Shown: positions 26,922 to 36,174 of the stretch, one piece after another
Layout: every line of letters starts with the position of its first letter
How positions within the stretch are numbered: position 1 is the stretch's first letter
Origin: Gammaproteobacteria bacterium
GTDB lineage: Bacteria; Pseudomonadota; Gammaproteobacteria; HK1
DNA: 64,000 nucleotides
Assembly: GCA_012103455.1 (NCBI GenBank)
Contig: WLWT01000001.1
Span: 4,285,288 to 4,349,287, forward strand
Direction of reading: 5' to 3'
Notes under the pieces: generated by a model
The model's database searches: none
The model's input: the letters and a program-made list of their open reading frames with translations, nothing else
Told to the model about the DNA's origin: nothing
Made by a program: the position numbers and the translations under genes

Positions 26922-27797
26922 TCAACCACCCGTTTTGAAGTAATCGGGGCGCCCCGCCGCCCAATAATCGCCCCACAGCTGATTACCCCCATCGACATGC
27001 ACCACTTCGCCGGTGATGAATTTGCCGGAATCGGCCGCCAGATAAACAGCACACTGGGCCACATCGAACACATCCCCCACCTGGCGCATGGGGTTGGATT
27101 CGTAGAACGTGCGGCGGCCCTCGCCGGTGTAGTTATCGAAACCACTGCTCTCGACGGTGCCTATGCCCATGCAGTTCACGCGGATGCCAAGCGGCGCCCA
27201 CTCCACCGCCACCGTCTTGGAGAGCGCGATGATGCCGGCGCGGGCGGCGGCGGTGTGCGCCAGCTGCGGAATACCCCGGTTTATCACTGCCGCCATATTG
27301 ACGATGCTGCCGCCGCTTTGCCGGTCGCGCCAGCGCTTAGCCGCCGCCTGCATCATGTACCAGGTCCCGTTCAGATTGGTATCGATAACCGCATTCCAGC
27401 CCTTGACGCTGAAGTCGATGGCATCTTGCGCGAATTGGCCGCCGGCGTTATTCACCAACACATGCACCCGTCCGTAGGCGTTGAACGCCTGCTCCATCAA
27501 GGTGTCCACGGCGCGTGGGTCGCGGATAGTCATAGCGGCCGTGACTACCTTGCGGCCAAGCCCCCGAATCAGCCCGGCGCTGTGCGCCAACTTCTTCTCT
27601 TGGCGCCCACAGATCACCAGATCCGCGCCAAGGCGTGCGAACAACACCGCCATGGCTTGGCCAAGCCCACTGCCGGCGCCGGACACCAGCACTACTTTGC
27701 CGGCGAATAGATCATCGGCATACACCGTAGGCGCGCTCAACAATTGTTCGTCGCGGTACCCGAAACGACTGACATCGGGCCGCACCGGTCTGGCCAC
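26922..27797 (-). CDS. SDR-family oxidoreductase with atypical active site
   Basis: This 291-residue short-chain dehydrogenase has the cofactor motif VSGAGSGLGQAM, the VNNAGG strand and the C-terminal ITGEVVHVDGG. The usual catalytic Tyr-x-x-x-Lys is replaced by His-Thr-Ala-Ala-Ala-Arg in AHTAAARAGII. The same spacing occurs in SDRs related to 2,4-dienoyl-CoA reductase and citronellol-degradation (AtuG-like) enzymes, so an acyl-CoA or terpenoid substrate is likely. It starts with GTG at 27797 after a good GAGGAG site. It is convergent with the dehydratase and divergent from the cyclase gene. Confidence 0.85.
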   Translation of the reverse strand: MARPVRPDVSRFGYRDEQLLSAPTVYADDLFAGKVVLVSGAGSGLGQAMAVLFARLGADLVICGRQEKKLAHSAGLIRGLGRKVVTAAMTIRDPRAVDTLMEQAFNAYGRVHVLVNNAGGQFAQDAIDFSVKGWNAVIDTNLNGTWYMMQAAAKRWRDRQSGGSIVNMAAVINRGIPQLAHTAAARAGIIALSKTVAVEWAPLGIRVNCMGIGTVESSGFDNYTGEGRRTFYESNPMRQVGDVFDVAQCAVYLAADSGKFITGEVVHVDGGNQLWGDYWAAGRPDYFKTGG

Positions 27798-28011
27798 TTT
27801 TTACTCCTCAGGACTACAAAAAATTTAGCATGTCTCAAGCCGTCTAGGCGGCACCGGTATGATCTTCTTGCGCGAGTCAACGCCTGGTGCGGGTAGCCCC
27901 TGATCCTTGATAGAAAAGCCCATCGTACTTTCCTCAGGCGCAACTTAGTTTATGCTGGCGGCAGCGGGCGCGATAGGATAGCGCCGCTCCCAACCCGCTT
28001 GCCCTAAGGCT

Positions 28012-31000
28012 TTGGATCGAAAAGGTCCGGTGGTGAAAGCTTGCGCGCAACAACCGCTCTCATTGATGGTCTTCCAAAACGATGGCCTCTACTTTGCCAT
28101 CGTTCACACCCCAGTTATCAAGCCACCTGTTTCCTTCACCCTGCAAAAAGACGTGTTATTGCAATTGCGCCATGCGCTCACCGCAGCGGACGCGGAGCCG
28201 GCTTTTTCACCAGCCGGCGCGCCGGCCCCCGAGTGGCAGAACCAATGCGCACGGATTTTCGATCTCGCGTTTCCGCGCTCGGTAGCAAGCTTATTGCGCG
28301 AAGCGGCGCCAGACACACCGCTGTGCCTGCACTTAACGCCCGACCTTTTGGATATACCGTGGGAATACGCTTTTGATGGCGAGCAATTCCTGGCCATCAA
28401 ATTCAAACTCACACGCCAACTCATCACCGAGCAAGAAACGCGCCACGCCCCGGCTGCGCAGCCGCGAACTGCTCGGCTGCAAGTCCTCATTATCATCGAT
28501 CGTGCTTTTCACGATGTTATCGCTGCGGGATTGCACGCAGGACAAGAAGCGCAGATAGATGCCGGCGATTTCGATCTCACCATCCAGCCGGTTGATGCGC
28601 TTGACGGCAACGACCTGCAACGCCTAGCAAGGCGCTATTCGGTGATTCATTTCATGGGCTCAGTTACACCGGGCGCTCAAGGTTGGAGTTGGTCGTGTGG
28701 CGTCCAAGCACAACAGGCGCAGAGCTTAGATACCAACCGCGCCCTGGAGACGATCGACACCGGCCTAGTAGTCATCACTGAAATGCGCCCAACCGGCGCG
28801 GAGCAAAGCGCACTGCCTAACATATCGGCGGTGATGCCAGGATGGGCGAGTTCGCACACGCCCCATGTCATATCCAACGCTGTCATCGCGGACCCATGCC
28901 GAATAGCATTCGCCTTACAACTGTACGGTTGCCTCGCCCGGGGGGAATCCATAGGCCATGCGCTCAATCACACACAGCGAAGCCTAGCCCGCCACTGGGC
29001 GCTAGGCTGGGCCGGTTATCAGCTTTACGGTAATTCGGACCTTACCCTGCGGGTGCTGCCATCGAAGGTCGAACTACCGTCGGAAAACGTGGAAGAGTAC
29101 CGGCAGCTCACGGTCATGTTCTGCGATCTGGTGAATTCCACTGGCATTGCGCAAAAGCTAGGACTGGAATCCTGGCAACGGGTATTGCAGTGTTATCAGC
29201 GCGCCTGCACCACCGTGATCGAGCGCCATGGTGGCCATGTGCACGAATACAAAGGCGACGGCCTAGTGGTCTACTTCGGCTTCCCTGTCGCCTTTGAGGA
29301 CAGCGCCCGCCGGGCCGCCCGCGCCGGCCTGGAAATGGCGCGCGACTTCAGCACCTACTTCGCCGGCGTGCGTGATCGGTTGGCCGATGTGGGCGTCAAC
29401 GGCATAGCGATGCGGGTAGGCATACACACCGGCCGGGTGGTGATCGGCGAGGTGGGCGGCCGGGCCACCGCAGCAGGCCTCACCCTGGCCTACACGGAGC
29501 GCTTACAGCAGGCCGCTCCGCCGGGCGGGGTCGTGGTCTCCGAACGCACTCACCGCCTCATCGAGCGGCACTTCCGGCTCGATTCCATGGGCACGCAAAT
29601 GCTGAAAGGTATCGTCAGCGTGCAAACCTGCTACCTGGTAGAGGAGGAGACGGACCGCAGCGAATCGCCCAAAGTCTATACACCGCTGTGCGGGCGAGAG
29701 GCGGAAATCGCCGAGCTGGAAAGCCGCTGGCACGGTCTTAAACCAGGCGTTGCGCAGATCGTTCACATAGCCGGCGAGGCCGGCATGGGCAAGTCCCGTC
29801 TGGTCAAAGAGTTGCGTACCCGTATTCGCCAAAGCAACGCGATGATATTCGAGTGCCGCTGCTCGCAGTATCTACAAAACAGCGCCCTATACCCACTCAT
29901 CCAAGGCCTTAGACACAACCTGCGCGTTGACCGTATGGCCGGCCACGACGCAGTGCTTGCCGCCATCGAGGCGAACGTGCCTCACGCGCTTCGCGAACAA
30001 ATCGTGCCGGCAGTCGCTTATCTGCTGGACCTTCCATGCGAACCGCGCTACCGCACACTGGCAGGCTCCCTAGAGAAGAAACGTCTCTATTTGTGCAACG
30101 CGCTGGTGCAGTGGCTGATGAGCGTGGCGACGCAGCGCTCTATCCTGCTCATCGTCGAAGACGCACACTGGAGCGACCCATCGACGCTTGAATTTCTAAA
30201 GCGCTTCTCCGAGCGCCTCAACGCGGGTCATATCTTGATCCTCATCACCTCCCGCACAGAAGGGGCGCCATGGATATGCCCCATAGCTGCCGAGCCCATG
30301 AACTTGGGCCGAGTCTCCGCCACTGCGGTAAGGGCCATGGTGCACTACTCATGCGGCGAACAAACCCTGCCCGCCAACGTAGTCGATCTCATCGTCGAGC
30401 GCACCGACGGTGTGCCTCTTTTTGTCGAGGAGTCGGCCAAAATGGCCGTGGAGTCGGTCAACGCCGCATCGCCCGAACATGCCGATGAACACGGCGAACC
30501 AATGGATATTCCGCCCACGATCCATGATCTGCTCACGACCCAGCTCGATCGGCTAGGCCGGGCCAAGGAGACCGCGCAATTGGCGGCTACCGTAGGCCGC
30601 AAATTCTCCGAGAGCACTTTGTTGTCGGCCACCGACACGGCGACGGCGACTTTGACTGCACATCTATCCATATTGGTCGATTCCGGGATGATGCTCCGGC
30701 GCGAAGCGCACGGCGAGAAGATATACAGCTTCAAGCACTTCTTATTGCGCGAAGCGGCCTACACATCGATGCTGAGTCCAAAGCGCCGCAGTCTGCACGG
30801 ACGCATCGCCGCAGTCTTAGCCAACACCGGTGCCAAAACCGACGCGCCCGAGTTGCTCGCCCACCACTACACCGAAGCCGGCGATATGCCGCGCGCTATC
30901 GATTATTGGATGACCGCGGGTTCACAAGCGAAACAACGCTCCGGACACGCCGAGGCGATCAACCACTATAGGCGCGCGCTCGCTCTTATCGAAAAGTGCC

Positions 31001-31107
31001 CGCGCACCGAAGCGATGGCGCAAACGGAGTTATCCGCGCAGAAGTCATTATCTAACTGTATCGCCGCCGTCAGCGGCTATAACCCGGATGAGGCGGGCGC
31101 AGCCTAG
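28012..31107 (+). CDS. CHAT-like / class III cyclase / AAA-ATPase / TPR regulator, C-terminus lost
   Basis: This 1031-residue protein has four parts. A CHAT-like domain (about 20-345) includes LTPDLLDIPWEYAFDGEQFL, but HFMGSV and VITEMRP replace the His-Gly and Cys motifs of active caspase-like CHAT proteases. A class III nucleotide cyclase (about 360-540) has VMFCDLVNST and YKGDGLVVYFG with both metal aspartates. An AAA_16/STAND ATPase (about 560-900) has GEAGMGKSRL and LLIVEDAHWSDP. The start of a TPR region follows (about 960-1025). The family normally continues another 100 or more residues; here it stops at DEAGAA, and decayed pieces of the missing end follow. It may make cAMP and respond to a bound signal. 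The start codon is uncertain (TTG at 28012, or later GTG/ATG). Confidence 0.82.
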   Translation: MDRKGPVVKACAQQPLSLMVFQNDGLYFAIVHTPVIKPPVSFTLQKDVLLQLRHALTAADAEPAFSPAGAPAPEWQNQCARIFDLAFPRSVASLLREAAPDTPLCLHLTPDLLDIPWEYAFDGEQFLAIKFKLTRQLITEQETRHAPAAQPRTARLQVLIIIDRAFHDVIAAGLHAGQEAQIDAGDFDLTIQPVDALDGNDLQRLARRYSVIHFMGSVTPGAQGWSWSCGVQAQQAQSLDTNRALETIDTGLVVITEMRPTGAEQSALPNISAVMPGWASSHTPHVISNAVIADPCRIAFALQLYGCLARGESIGHALNHTQRSLARHWALGWAGYQLYGNSDLTLRVLPSKVELPSENVEEYRQLTVMFCDLVNSTGIAQKLGLESWQRVLQCYQRACTTVIERHGGHVHEYKGDGLVVYFGFPVAFEDSARRAARAGLEMARDFSTYFAGVRDRLADVGVNGIAMRVGIHTGRVVIGEVGGRATAAGLTLAYTERLQQAAPPGGVVVSERTHRLIERHFRLDSMGTQMLKGIVSVQTCYLVEEETDRSESPKVYTPLCGREAEIAELESRWHGLKPGVAQIVHIAGEAGMGKSRLVKELRTRIRQSNAMIFECRCSQYLQNSALYPLIQGLRHNLRVDRMAGHDAVLAAIEANVPHALREQIVPAVAYLLDLPCEPRYRTLAGSLEKKRLYLCNALVQWLMSVATQRSILLIVEDAHWSDPSTLEFLKRFSERLNAGHILILITSRTEGAPWICPIAAEPMNLGRVSATAVRAMVHYSCGEQTLPANVVDLIVERTDGVPLFVEESAKMAVESVNAASPEHADEHGEPMDIPPTIHDLLTTQLDRLGRAKETAQLAATVGRKFSESTLLSATDTATATLTAHLSILVDSGMMLRREAHGEKIYSFKHFLLREAAYTSMLSPKRRSLHGRIAAVLANTGAKTDAPELLAHHYTEAGDMPRAIDYWMTAGSQAKQRSGHAEAINHYRRALALIEKCPRTEAMAQTELSAQKSLSNCIAAVSGYNPDEAGAA

Positions 31108-31565
31108 CACGGGTAGAAGAGCTAGCCATCGAATGCAATAACGGTGCTTTGCTCTTGTTGGACTCGAATCATTCCACATGACCCGGGCGAAAATTCTGCA
31201 CGGCCGGGCCATGGTCGAATTCCCCCATTTGCGGGCGGCAGGCGTAGTGCAAGTCACTTACGCCGGTTGCCCGGCTGTTATCTGTTGCACCTGGCCGCTC
31301 CGCAAGACCGCCGGGCCGAGGCAACGGCCGAACAGTGGTTCAACGATTCTATCTGTGCGGCAAAAATCCAGAGCATGCGCTCATCTGAACTGCGCACCGT
31401 CACCGATCGGTCGCGCCTGCTAGCCCGCCAAGGCCGCCTGGAGCAAGCGGCAAGCGATCCGGAAGAGCTTCTCAATTGGTTCACTGACGGAACCGACCAT
31501 GCTTGCTGCTGGCATATTGCCTTACGCCGATTTTCTTTTCCATAAAGGATAAGGCGCCCTGCCGG
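31108..31565 (+). pseudogene. Decayed 3' remnant of the cyclase/TPR gene
   Basis: After the stop at 31107 the + strand carries, in another frame (about 31300-31500), a TPR-type ending. It contains EATAEQWFNDSICAAKIQS, ELRTVTDRSRLLARQGR and LNWFTDG, the usual last repeat and terminal motif of cyclase-AAA-TPR proteins. The middle repeats are missing. At least one deletion plus a frameshift separated it from the main frame. Confidence 0.7.
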
Positions 31566-32333
31566 CTATCGTGCCGAGTAGCCGCCGTCCACCGGCAGCG
31601 CTGCCCCGGTGACAAACGATGCTTGCGGACCGGCCAGGAAAGCCGCCACCGCCGCCACCTCCTCGGGCTGCCCGAGCCGCCCGATGGGATGCAAACTCTC
31701 CAGGAATTCGCTACCGCCCTCTGCGTTGCGCACCGGTTCCGTCATCGGCGTCACGATGTAACCCGGACACACGGCGTTGACCCGCACGCCCTGCGTGCCA
31801 AAAGCAACGGCGAACTGACGGGTGAGGCCGACCACGCCGTGCTTGGCGGCCACGTAAGCGTTCACGCCCTCTAACTTTCCAGGGCCACCGGTATAACTTC
31901 CCGGCCGCACCAAAGCACCTAATCCGGCGATAGAGGCGGTGTTCACGACGGCCCCGCCACCACTGGCTGCCAGCATGGGACAGGCGTGTTTTAAACCGTA
32001 ATAAACGCCGTTCAAGTTAACACCGATCGTCTGCTCCCAGGTAAAGCCAGCGCCCACACCGGCATTGTTCATGAGCACATCCAGACCACCCAGTTCGCTC
32101 ACGGTGTGCTCCAGTCCCGCGGCGAACGCCGCCTCGGATGACACATCGAGCGCCAACGCGCCGGCTCTGGCACCGCGCTCCGCCACCCGGGCAGCGGTGG
32201 CCTGCGCGCCCTGCTCGTCCACATCGGCGCACATAACACCGGCCCCCTCACCGGCCAACCTCAGCGCCATGGCCCGGCCTATGCCGGAACCGGCACCAGT
32301 GACCAATGCAACCTTCCCGTCAAACTGCGGCAC
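31566..32333 (-). CDS. SDR-family oxidoreductase
   Basis: This 255-residue classical SDR has VTGAGSGIGRAMA, an Asp-ended second strand (CADVDEQ) that favours NAD over NADP, MNNAGVG, the catalytic Ser in NTASIAG, Tyr-x-x-x-Lys in AYVAAKHGVVG and the C-terminal FVTGAALPVDGGY. The GTG at 32333 is chosen because a near-perfect AAGGAGGTG lies six bases before it. An in-frame GTG farther upstream would fall inside the inserted repeat element and is rejected. It is downstream of the HMG-CoA-lyase-like gene on the same strand, with a MITE-like element between them. The substrate is unknown. Confidence 0.88.
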   Translation of the reverse strand: MPQFDGKVALVTGAGSGIGRAMALRLAGEGAGVMCADVDEQGAQATAARVAERGARAGALALDVSSEAAFAAGLEHTVSELGGLDVLMNNAGVGAGFTWEQTIGVNLNGVYYGLKHACPMLAASGGGAVVNTASIAGLGALVRPGSYTGGPGKLEGVNAYVAAKHGVVGLTRQFAVAFGTQGVRVNAVCPGYIVTPMTEPVRNAEGGSEFLESLHPIGRLGQPEEVAAVAAFLAGPQASFVTGAALPVDGGYSAR

Positions 32334-32350
32334 AACCCACCTCCTTCGTA

Positions 32351-32499
32351 TTAAGAACACCTCTAAAAATGCACTTTTTCCGCGATTGCAGCGTCAGCCC
32401 CGTGCTCGAATCCTCAGGTATCACCTAGACACTGCGGTTGCGCGCGCGGTGCTTCCTTGCACTCACGAAACAATGACTATTGTTAGAGGCGCCCTTAAG
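32351..32499. mobile_element. MITE-like element, copy 1
   Basis: This 149-bp segment is nearly identical to 33937-34087, in the same orientation. Its ends form imperfect inverted repeats with consensus CTTAAGGGCACCTCTAAAAAT. It carries no open frame. The right end covers the stop codon of the lyase-like gene and the left end sits just before the SDR ribosome binding site, so it could supply a terminator or alter read-through. A non-autonomous transposon is the simplest reading. Confidence 0.8.
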
Positions 32500-33592
32500 T
32501 TCGGCTGGCACGTGTCAGCGCGTCGCCGTCGCGCCAAGGCGAGATCTGCTCTTCGTACACTTGCGGACCATTGCGGAAATGGGAAGCTTCATACAGGGTT
32601 TCCACGAACGCCATGTCCTTGGCATAGCAGGCCTCACCGTGCGGTAAGGCGCCGGCCTTGGACACGTGGCCCCATAACGGATGGCCGACCACCTCCTCGG
32701 CGATACAGGCGGCCGCGATGACTTTATCCAAGTCATAACCGGTTTCGATGCCCAGTTCATGGCACAGATTGACAAAGTCTTCCGTGGGCACATGACCGGC
32801 CGCCCGGCCATTGCCACAATAAGGACACCCGCCCATGCCACCCAGCGATGTATCGAAATCAGTGGCGCCTAGTTGCAACGCCTCGTAGTAGCTGGCGATG
32901 GTGACTCCCCGCGTGTTGTGCAGATGCATATGATAGGTCTCTATCTGGGGGTATTTATCGCGAATGGCCGTGATCAACTGCGCTACGGTGTGGGGCATGT
33001 TCCAGCCCATGGCGTCCAGAAAAGATATTTTGCGCACCGCGATACCCGCCGCCTGCCACTTGCCCATCATCAAATCCAACAATTCCATGGCCTGCGCCAG
33101 GGTGAACGGGCCTTCGAAGTTGGAACCGAAGGGGTTGCCAAGGGCCACCGAGCCGGCTTGCGCCCCCGCCTCCACGGCATTGGCCACCGGCAATTCCATC
33201 GCCGCGATCATCTCCTCTTGGGTGCGGTTGTAGTTGCGCCGGGCAAAGGTGTCGCACAGTTCAACGTGGGTGGTGAAGCGGCGCCCGCGCACATTGAGCT
33301 TGGGGAAATAACCATCCGCCCGAGCATAGCCGCGCTGGTTGAACACGGCCGCCGTATAGTCGATCCCGGGTTTAGGCTCGAAACGCCCGGCGATCTCGTC
33401 GATGCAGGCCATGGACGGAGTCCACTTCGGATGGGCGAAAGAGCCGATGGAGATAGTCTTGGCGCCCATTTCACCGATGGCATTCAACAGGCGCAATTTT
33501 TCTGCGACAGGAATATCCGGACTCTCTATCTGCAATCCTTCGCGCATCGTGTCATCGAAAATATTGACTGCTTTAGGCAATAGGCTGCTCAT
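32495..33592 (-). CDS. HMG-CoA lyase-like DRE-TIM metallolyase
   Basis: This 365-residue TIM-barrel enzyme belongs to the HMGL-like (pyruvate carboxyltransferase) family. It has the metal/catalytic DDTMREGLQ near residue 13, SIGSFAHPK, the metal-binding HMHLHNTRG and the lid motif GGMGGCPYCGNGRAAGH with the family's conserved cysteine. It should cleave or form a C-C bond next to a thioester or keto acid; HMG-CoA lyase-type chemistry is most likely. The ATG at 33592 follows GGAGAG and is preferred over 33607. The last codon lies at the border of the MITE-like element, so the native C-terminus may have been altered slightly. It neighbours SDR and enoyl-CoA hydratase genes, suggesting branched acyl-CoA breakdown. 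Confidence 0.85.
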   Translation of the reverse strand: MSSLLPKAVNIFDDTMREGLQIESPDIPVAEKLRLLNAIGEMGAKTISIGSFAHPKWTPSMACIDEIAGRFEPKPGIDYTAAVFNQRGYARADGYFPKLNVRGRRFTTHVELCDTFARRNYNRTQEEMIAAMELPVANAVEAGAQAGSVALGNPFGSNFEGPFTLAQAMELLDLMMGKWQAAGIAVRKISFLDAMGWNMPHTVAQLITAIRDKYPQIETYHMHLHNTRGVTIASYYEALQLGATDFDTSLGGMGGCPYCGNGRAAGHVPTEDFVNLCHELGIETGYDLDKVIAAACIAEEVVGHPLWGHVSKAGALPHGEACYAKDMAFVETLYEASHFRNGPQVYEEQISPWRDGDALTRASRT

Positions 33593-34198
33593 CGGTGATC
33601 TCTCCAAAAAATGCAGGCGGACCCGTTCAAATTCTTCCCGCTAAACTCAAAGCCGGCGCTTATGGTAACAAGCACGGCTAGCTAACACGCTCGAATAACA
33701 CATCCAGCGGCTTGCGCGAAACACGCTACAGCACTGCGCGGGCGGGTATTGGCGCAAGGCGCGTGGCGCTGACATCGCCGTAGTCGGCAATCCACAGCCA
33801 TGCGCCCGCATGCTGTCAAAGTTCATCGACGCCGGCCGCCCCTCGCTTTGTCTCCCAGATTATCTTCACCACCAAGAGGCCTAGGGCTTCAGGCGCATGG
33901 CTTAAATCCGCCCTTGGCCGCGTCAAACCCTGGACGCTTAAGGGCACTTCTAAAAATGCACTTTTTCCGCGATTGCGGCGTCAGCTCCGTGCTCCAATCC
34001 TCAGGTATCACCTAGACACTGCGGTTCTGCGCGCGGTGCTTCCTTGCACTCACGAAACAATGACTATTTTTAGCAGGTGCCCTTGAGTGCTGTTGCGTAG
34101 CGGCCATCATCTGGGGGCGCCGAGGTTTAATCCGCCGGCGTGCACTCCTAGCCGTGTCCCGCTAGAGTAGTTGCTTTTTGCCGATCAGAGACAACGCT
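33593..34198. other. Divergent gap containing MITE-like copy 2
   Basis: About 600 bases lie between the lyase-like gene and the enoyl-CoA hydratase gene. Apart from the repeat at 33937-34087 there is no gene I can support. Promoters for both flanking genes should lie here. Confidence 0.5.
33937..34087. mobile_element. MITE-like element, copy 2
   Basis: This 151-bp copy has better preserved ends than copy 1: CTTAAGGGCACTTCTAAAAAT at the left, and the right end reads CTCAAGGGCACCTGCTAAAAAT on the other strand. The inner sequence matches copy 1 with only a few differences. No coding capacity. Confidence 0.82.
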
Positions 34199-35005
34199 AT
34201 GAGTGCCGCGTTACCATCCGCGCGCGACGATGCCACCCCGCCGCTTCTGCACATAGAGGGACGTCAAGCCACCATTCGGCTCAACCGGCCAGCAAAGCTC
34301 AATCGTATAGAGCCAGCCGATCTGAACACATTGGCTGAGCACCTCGGCGCAATTCAACGCAACAAAACCTTGCGCGTATTGGTGTTGACCGGAACCGGGC
34401 GCGTCTTCAGCGCCGGATATCATTTAGGCGACTTGGATGAGCGCAAAGCGGGCCGCGCGCAAGCCCCCCAGACCGGGGCGACTTTCGCACAAGTCGCCGA
34501 TGCGCTGGCCGATTGCCGCGTACCCACCCTCTGCGCCTTGAACGGTAGCGTCTACGGCGGCTCCACTGATCTCGCATTAGCCTGCGATTTTCGTATCGGC
34601 ATCACCGGTTCGCAAATGCTTATGCCAGCGGGTAAGTTGGGCGTGCACTACTATCTGTCCGGCATGCAACGCTACGTCACCCGGTTAGGTTTAAATTCTG
34701 CTAAGCAGCTTTTCCTGTTGGCCAGACCCATTGATGCCAACGAAATGCTGCGCATCGGTTATCTGCATCAGGCGGTGGCTAAAGAAGATTTGGCAAGTAC
34801 CGTGGCTGAACTGGCTGAAACATTGGCCGGCAACGCGCCGCTATCATTGCAAAACATGAAGCGGGCACTCAATCAGATCGCGGCGAACGACGTGGATATG
34901 GAAGCGTTCAACGCGGGTTACGAACAATGCGCGGACTCTGATGATTTAGCCGAAGGGCTCGCCGCTTGGAAAGAGCGCCGCGCGCCCGAGTTCAAAGGCC
35001 GCTAG
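34199..35005 (+). CDS. Enoyl-CoA hydratase/isomerase family protein
   Basis: This 268-residue crotonase-fold protein shows IRLNRPAKLNRIEPADL, LTGTGRVFSAGYHLGDLDE (oxyanion-hole strand) and ALNGSVYGGSTDLALACDFR. The second oxyanion-hole region normally reads GGG; here it is YGGSTD. The two catalytic glutamates of enoyl-CoA hydratase are not clearly present, so hydratase activity is uncertain and another crotonase reaction is possible. The ATG at 34199 is used rather than the upstream TTG. The next gene, an SDR, starts 78 bases on; together they could perform hydration and oxidation steps of beta-oxidation. Confidence 0.82.
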   Translation: MSAALPSARDDATPPLLHIEGRQATIRLNRPAKLNRIEPADLNTLAEHLGAIQRNKTLRVLVLTGTGRVFSAGYHLGDLDERKAGRAQAPQTGATFAQVADALADCRVPTLCALNGSVYGGSTDLALACDFRIGITGSQMLMPAGKLGVHYYLSGMQRYVTRLGLNSAKQLFLLARPIDANEMLRIGYLHQAVAKEDLASTVAELAETLAGNAPLSLQNMKRALNQIAANDVDMEAFNAGYEQCADSDDLAEGLAAWKERRAPEFKGR

Positions 35006-35083
35006 TCATTAAAACCCGGCCTAAAAGATCCCGGTTCCCGCTGGGCCCGTGTATTCAAAACAAGTGCAGAGAGGAACACGTTT

Positions 35084-35983
35084 ATGACTCGTCTATGTGA
35101 AGGCCGTGTGGCCATCGTTACCGGCGCCGCCCGCGGTGTGGGGCGCGAACACGCTTTGTTGCTCGCTAAACACGGCGCCAAAGTAGTGGTCAATGATCTA
35201 GGCGCGGCGGTCGATGGCACCGGCGCCGATCGGTCTTTCGCCCAACAAGTAGCCGATGAAATCGAAGCTGACAAGGGTGAGGCTATCGTCAACGGCGATG
35301 ACGTCAGCGACTTCGATGGCGCCAAGAACCTGATCGATCAGGCCATCAACACCTATGGAAAATTGGACATCCTGGTCAACAACGCCGGCATCTTGCGCGA
35401 TCGCATGCTGGTCAATATGACCGAGGAAGAATGGGATGCCGTGATCGCCGTGCACTTAAAAGGCACGTTCGCGCCATCGCGCCATGCCGCCGCCTATTGG
35501 CGCGCCATGTCCAAAGAAAAAGATGCGCCCGTGAGTGGCCGTATCATCAATACCAGTTCCACCTCCGGCATCTACGGCAATGTGGGCCAAACCAACTACG
35601 GTGCGGCCAAAGCCGGTATCGCCGCTTTTACCATCATCGCTGCCCGCGAATTGGGCCGCTTCGGTGTCACCGTCAATGCCATATCGCCAAGTGCTTATAC
35701 CCGTATGACGGATAATCTGCGCGAATACACCGAGGAGGAAATAGCAGTCAGAGCGCCGCGTTGGGTGGCGCCCACCGTCGTCTATCTCGCCAGTGATGAA
35801 GCCCAGGATATTACCGGACGGGTCATTCAAGCGGGCGCCGGTATGGTTGCAGTGTGCGAAGGCTGGCGGCGCGGGGCGCAAATAGAAGCGATGGACGATC
35901 CTGTTGCCCTAGGTCCCAAGCTGCGCGAGATGGTCGGCCAAGTACGCAGGAACTCCGGTATGGACGGCTTTGAATTGGATTGA
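35084..35983 (+). CDS. SDR, 3-hydroxyacyl-CoA dehydrogenase-like (MFE-2 type)
   Basis: This 299-residue SDR resembles the dehydrogenase domain of peroxisomal multifunctional enzyme 2. It has VTGAARGVGREHALLLA, VVNDLGAAVDG, a long insert before VNNAGILRDRMLVNMTEE, TSSTSGIYGNVGQTNYGAAK (Ser-Tyr-Lys) and AISPSAYTRMT. Proteins of this type oxidise 3-hydroxyacyl-CoA. The ATG at 35084 follows GAGAGGA at good spacing. The gene appears intact and follows an enoyl-CoA hydratase-like gene, in keeping with fatty or branched acyl-CoA breakdown. Confidence 0.87.
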   Translation: MTRLCEGRVAIVTGAARGVGREHALLLAKHGAKVVVNDLGAAVDGTGADRSFAQQVADEIEADKGEAIVNGDDVSDFDGAKNLIDQAINTYGKLDILVNNAGILRDRMLVNMTEEEWDAVIAVHLKGTFAPSRHAAAYWRAMSKEKDAPVSGRIINTSSTSGIYGNVGQTNYGAAKAGIAAFTIIAARELGRFGVTVNAISPSAYTRMTDNLREYTEEEIAVRAPRWVAPTVVYLASDEAQDITGRVIQAGAGMVAVCEGWRRGAQIEAMDDPVALGPKLREMVGQVRRNSGMDGFELD

Positions 35984-36174
35984 GTCGGTGGGTAGCCGTT
36001 GGCGCATGCAACATCGCTGCGCGGGCTCGAGCGCAGCGAAGGTTCAGCGCGGGCAGATAGCGAGCCCGCCGCACGCGGCGCAGCCACACAGTAGGGGCGA
36101 GGCCCGGATCGTGAATGTTATTAACCACAGTGGTGTTATTAGCCCGCGCAGCTATTAGCTAGGGAGCCATAGTC

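Noticed and set aside
32334..32360. Upstream GTG start for the SDR gene
   Set aside because: It lies in the MITE-like element; a strong ribosome binding site just before 32333 supports the shorter start.
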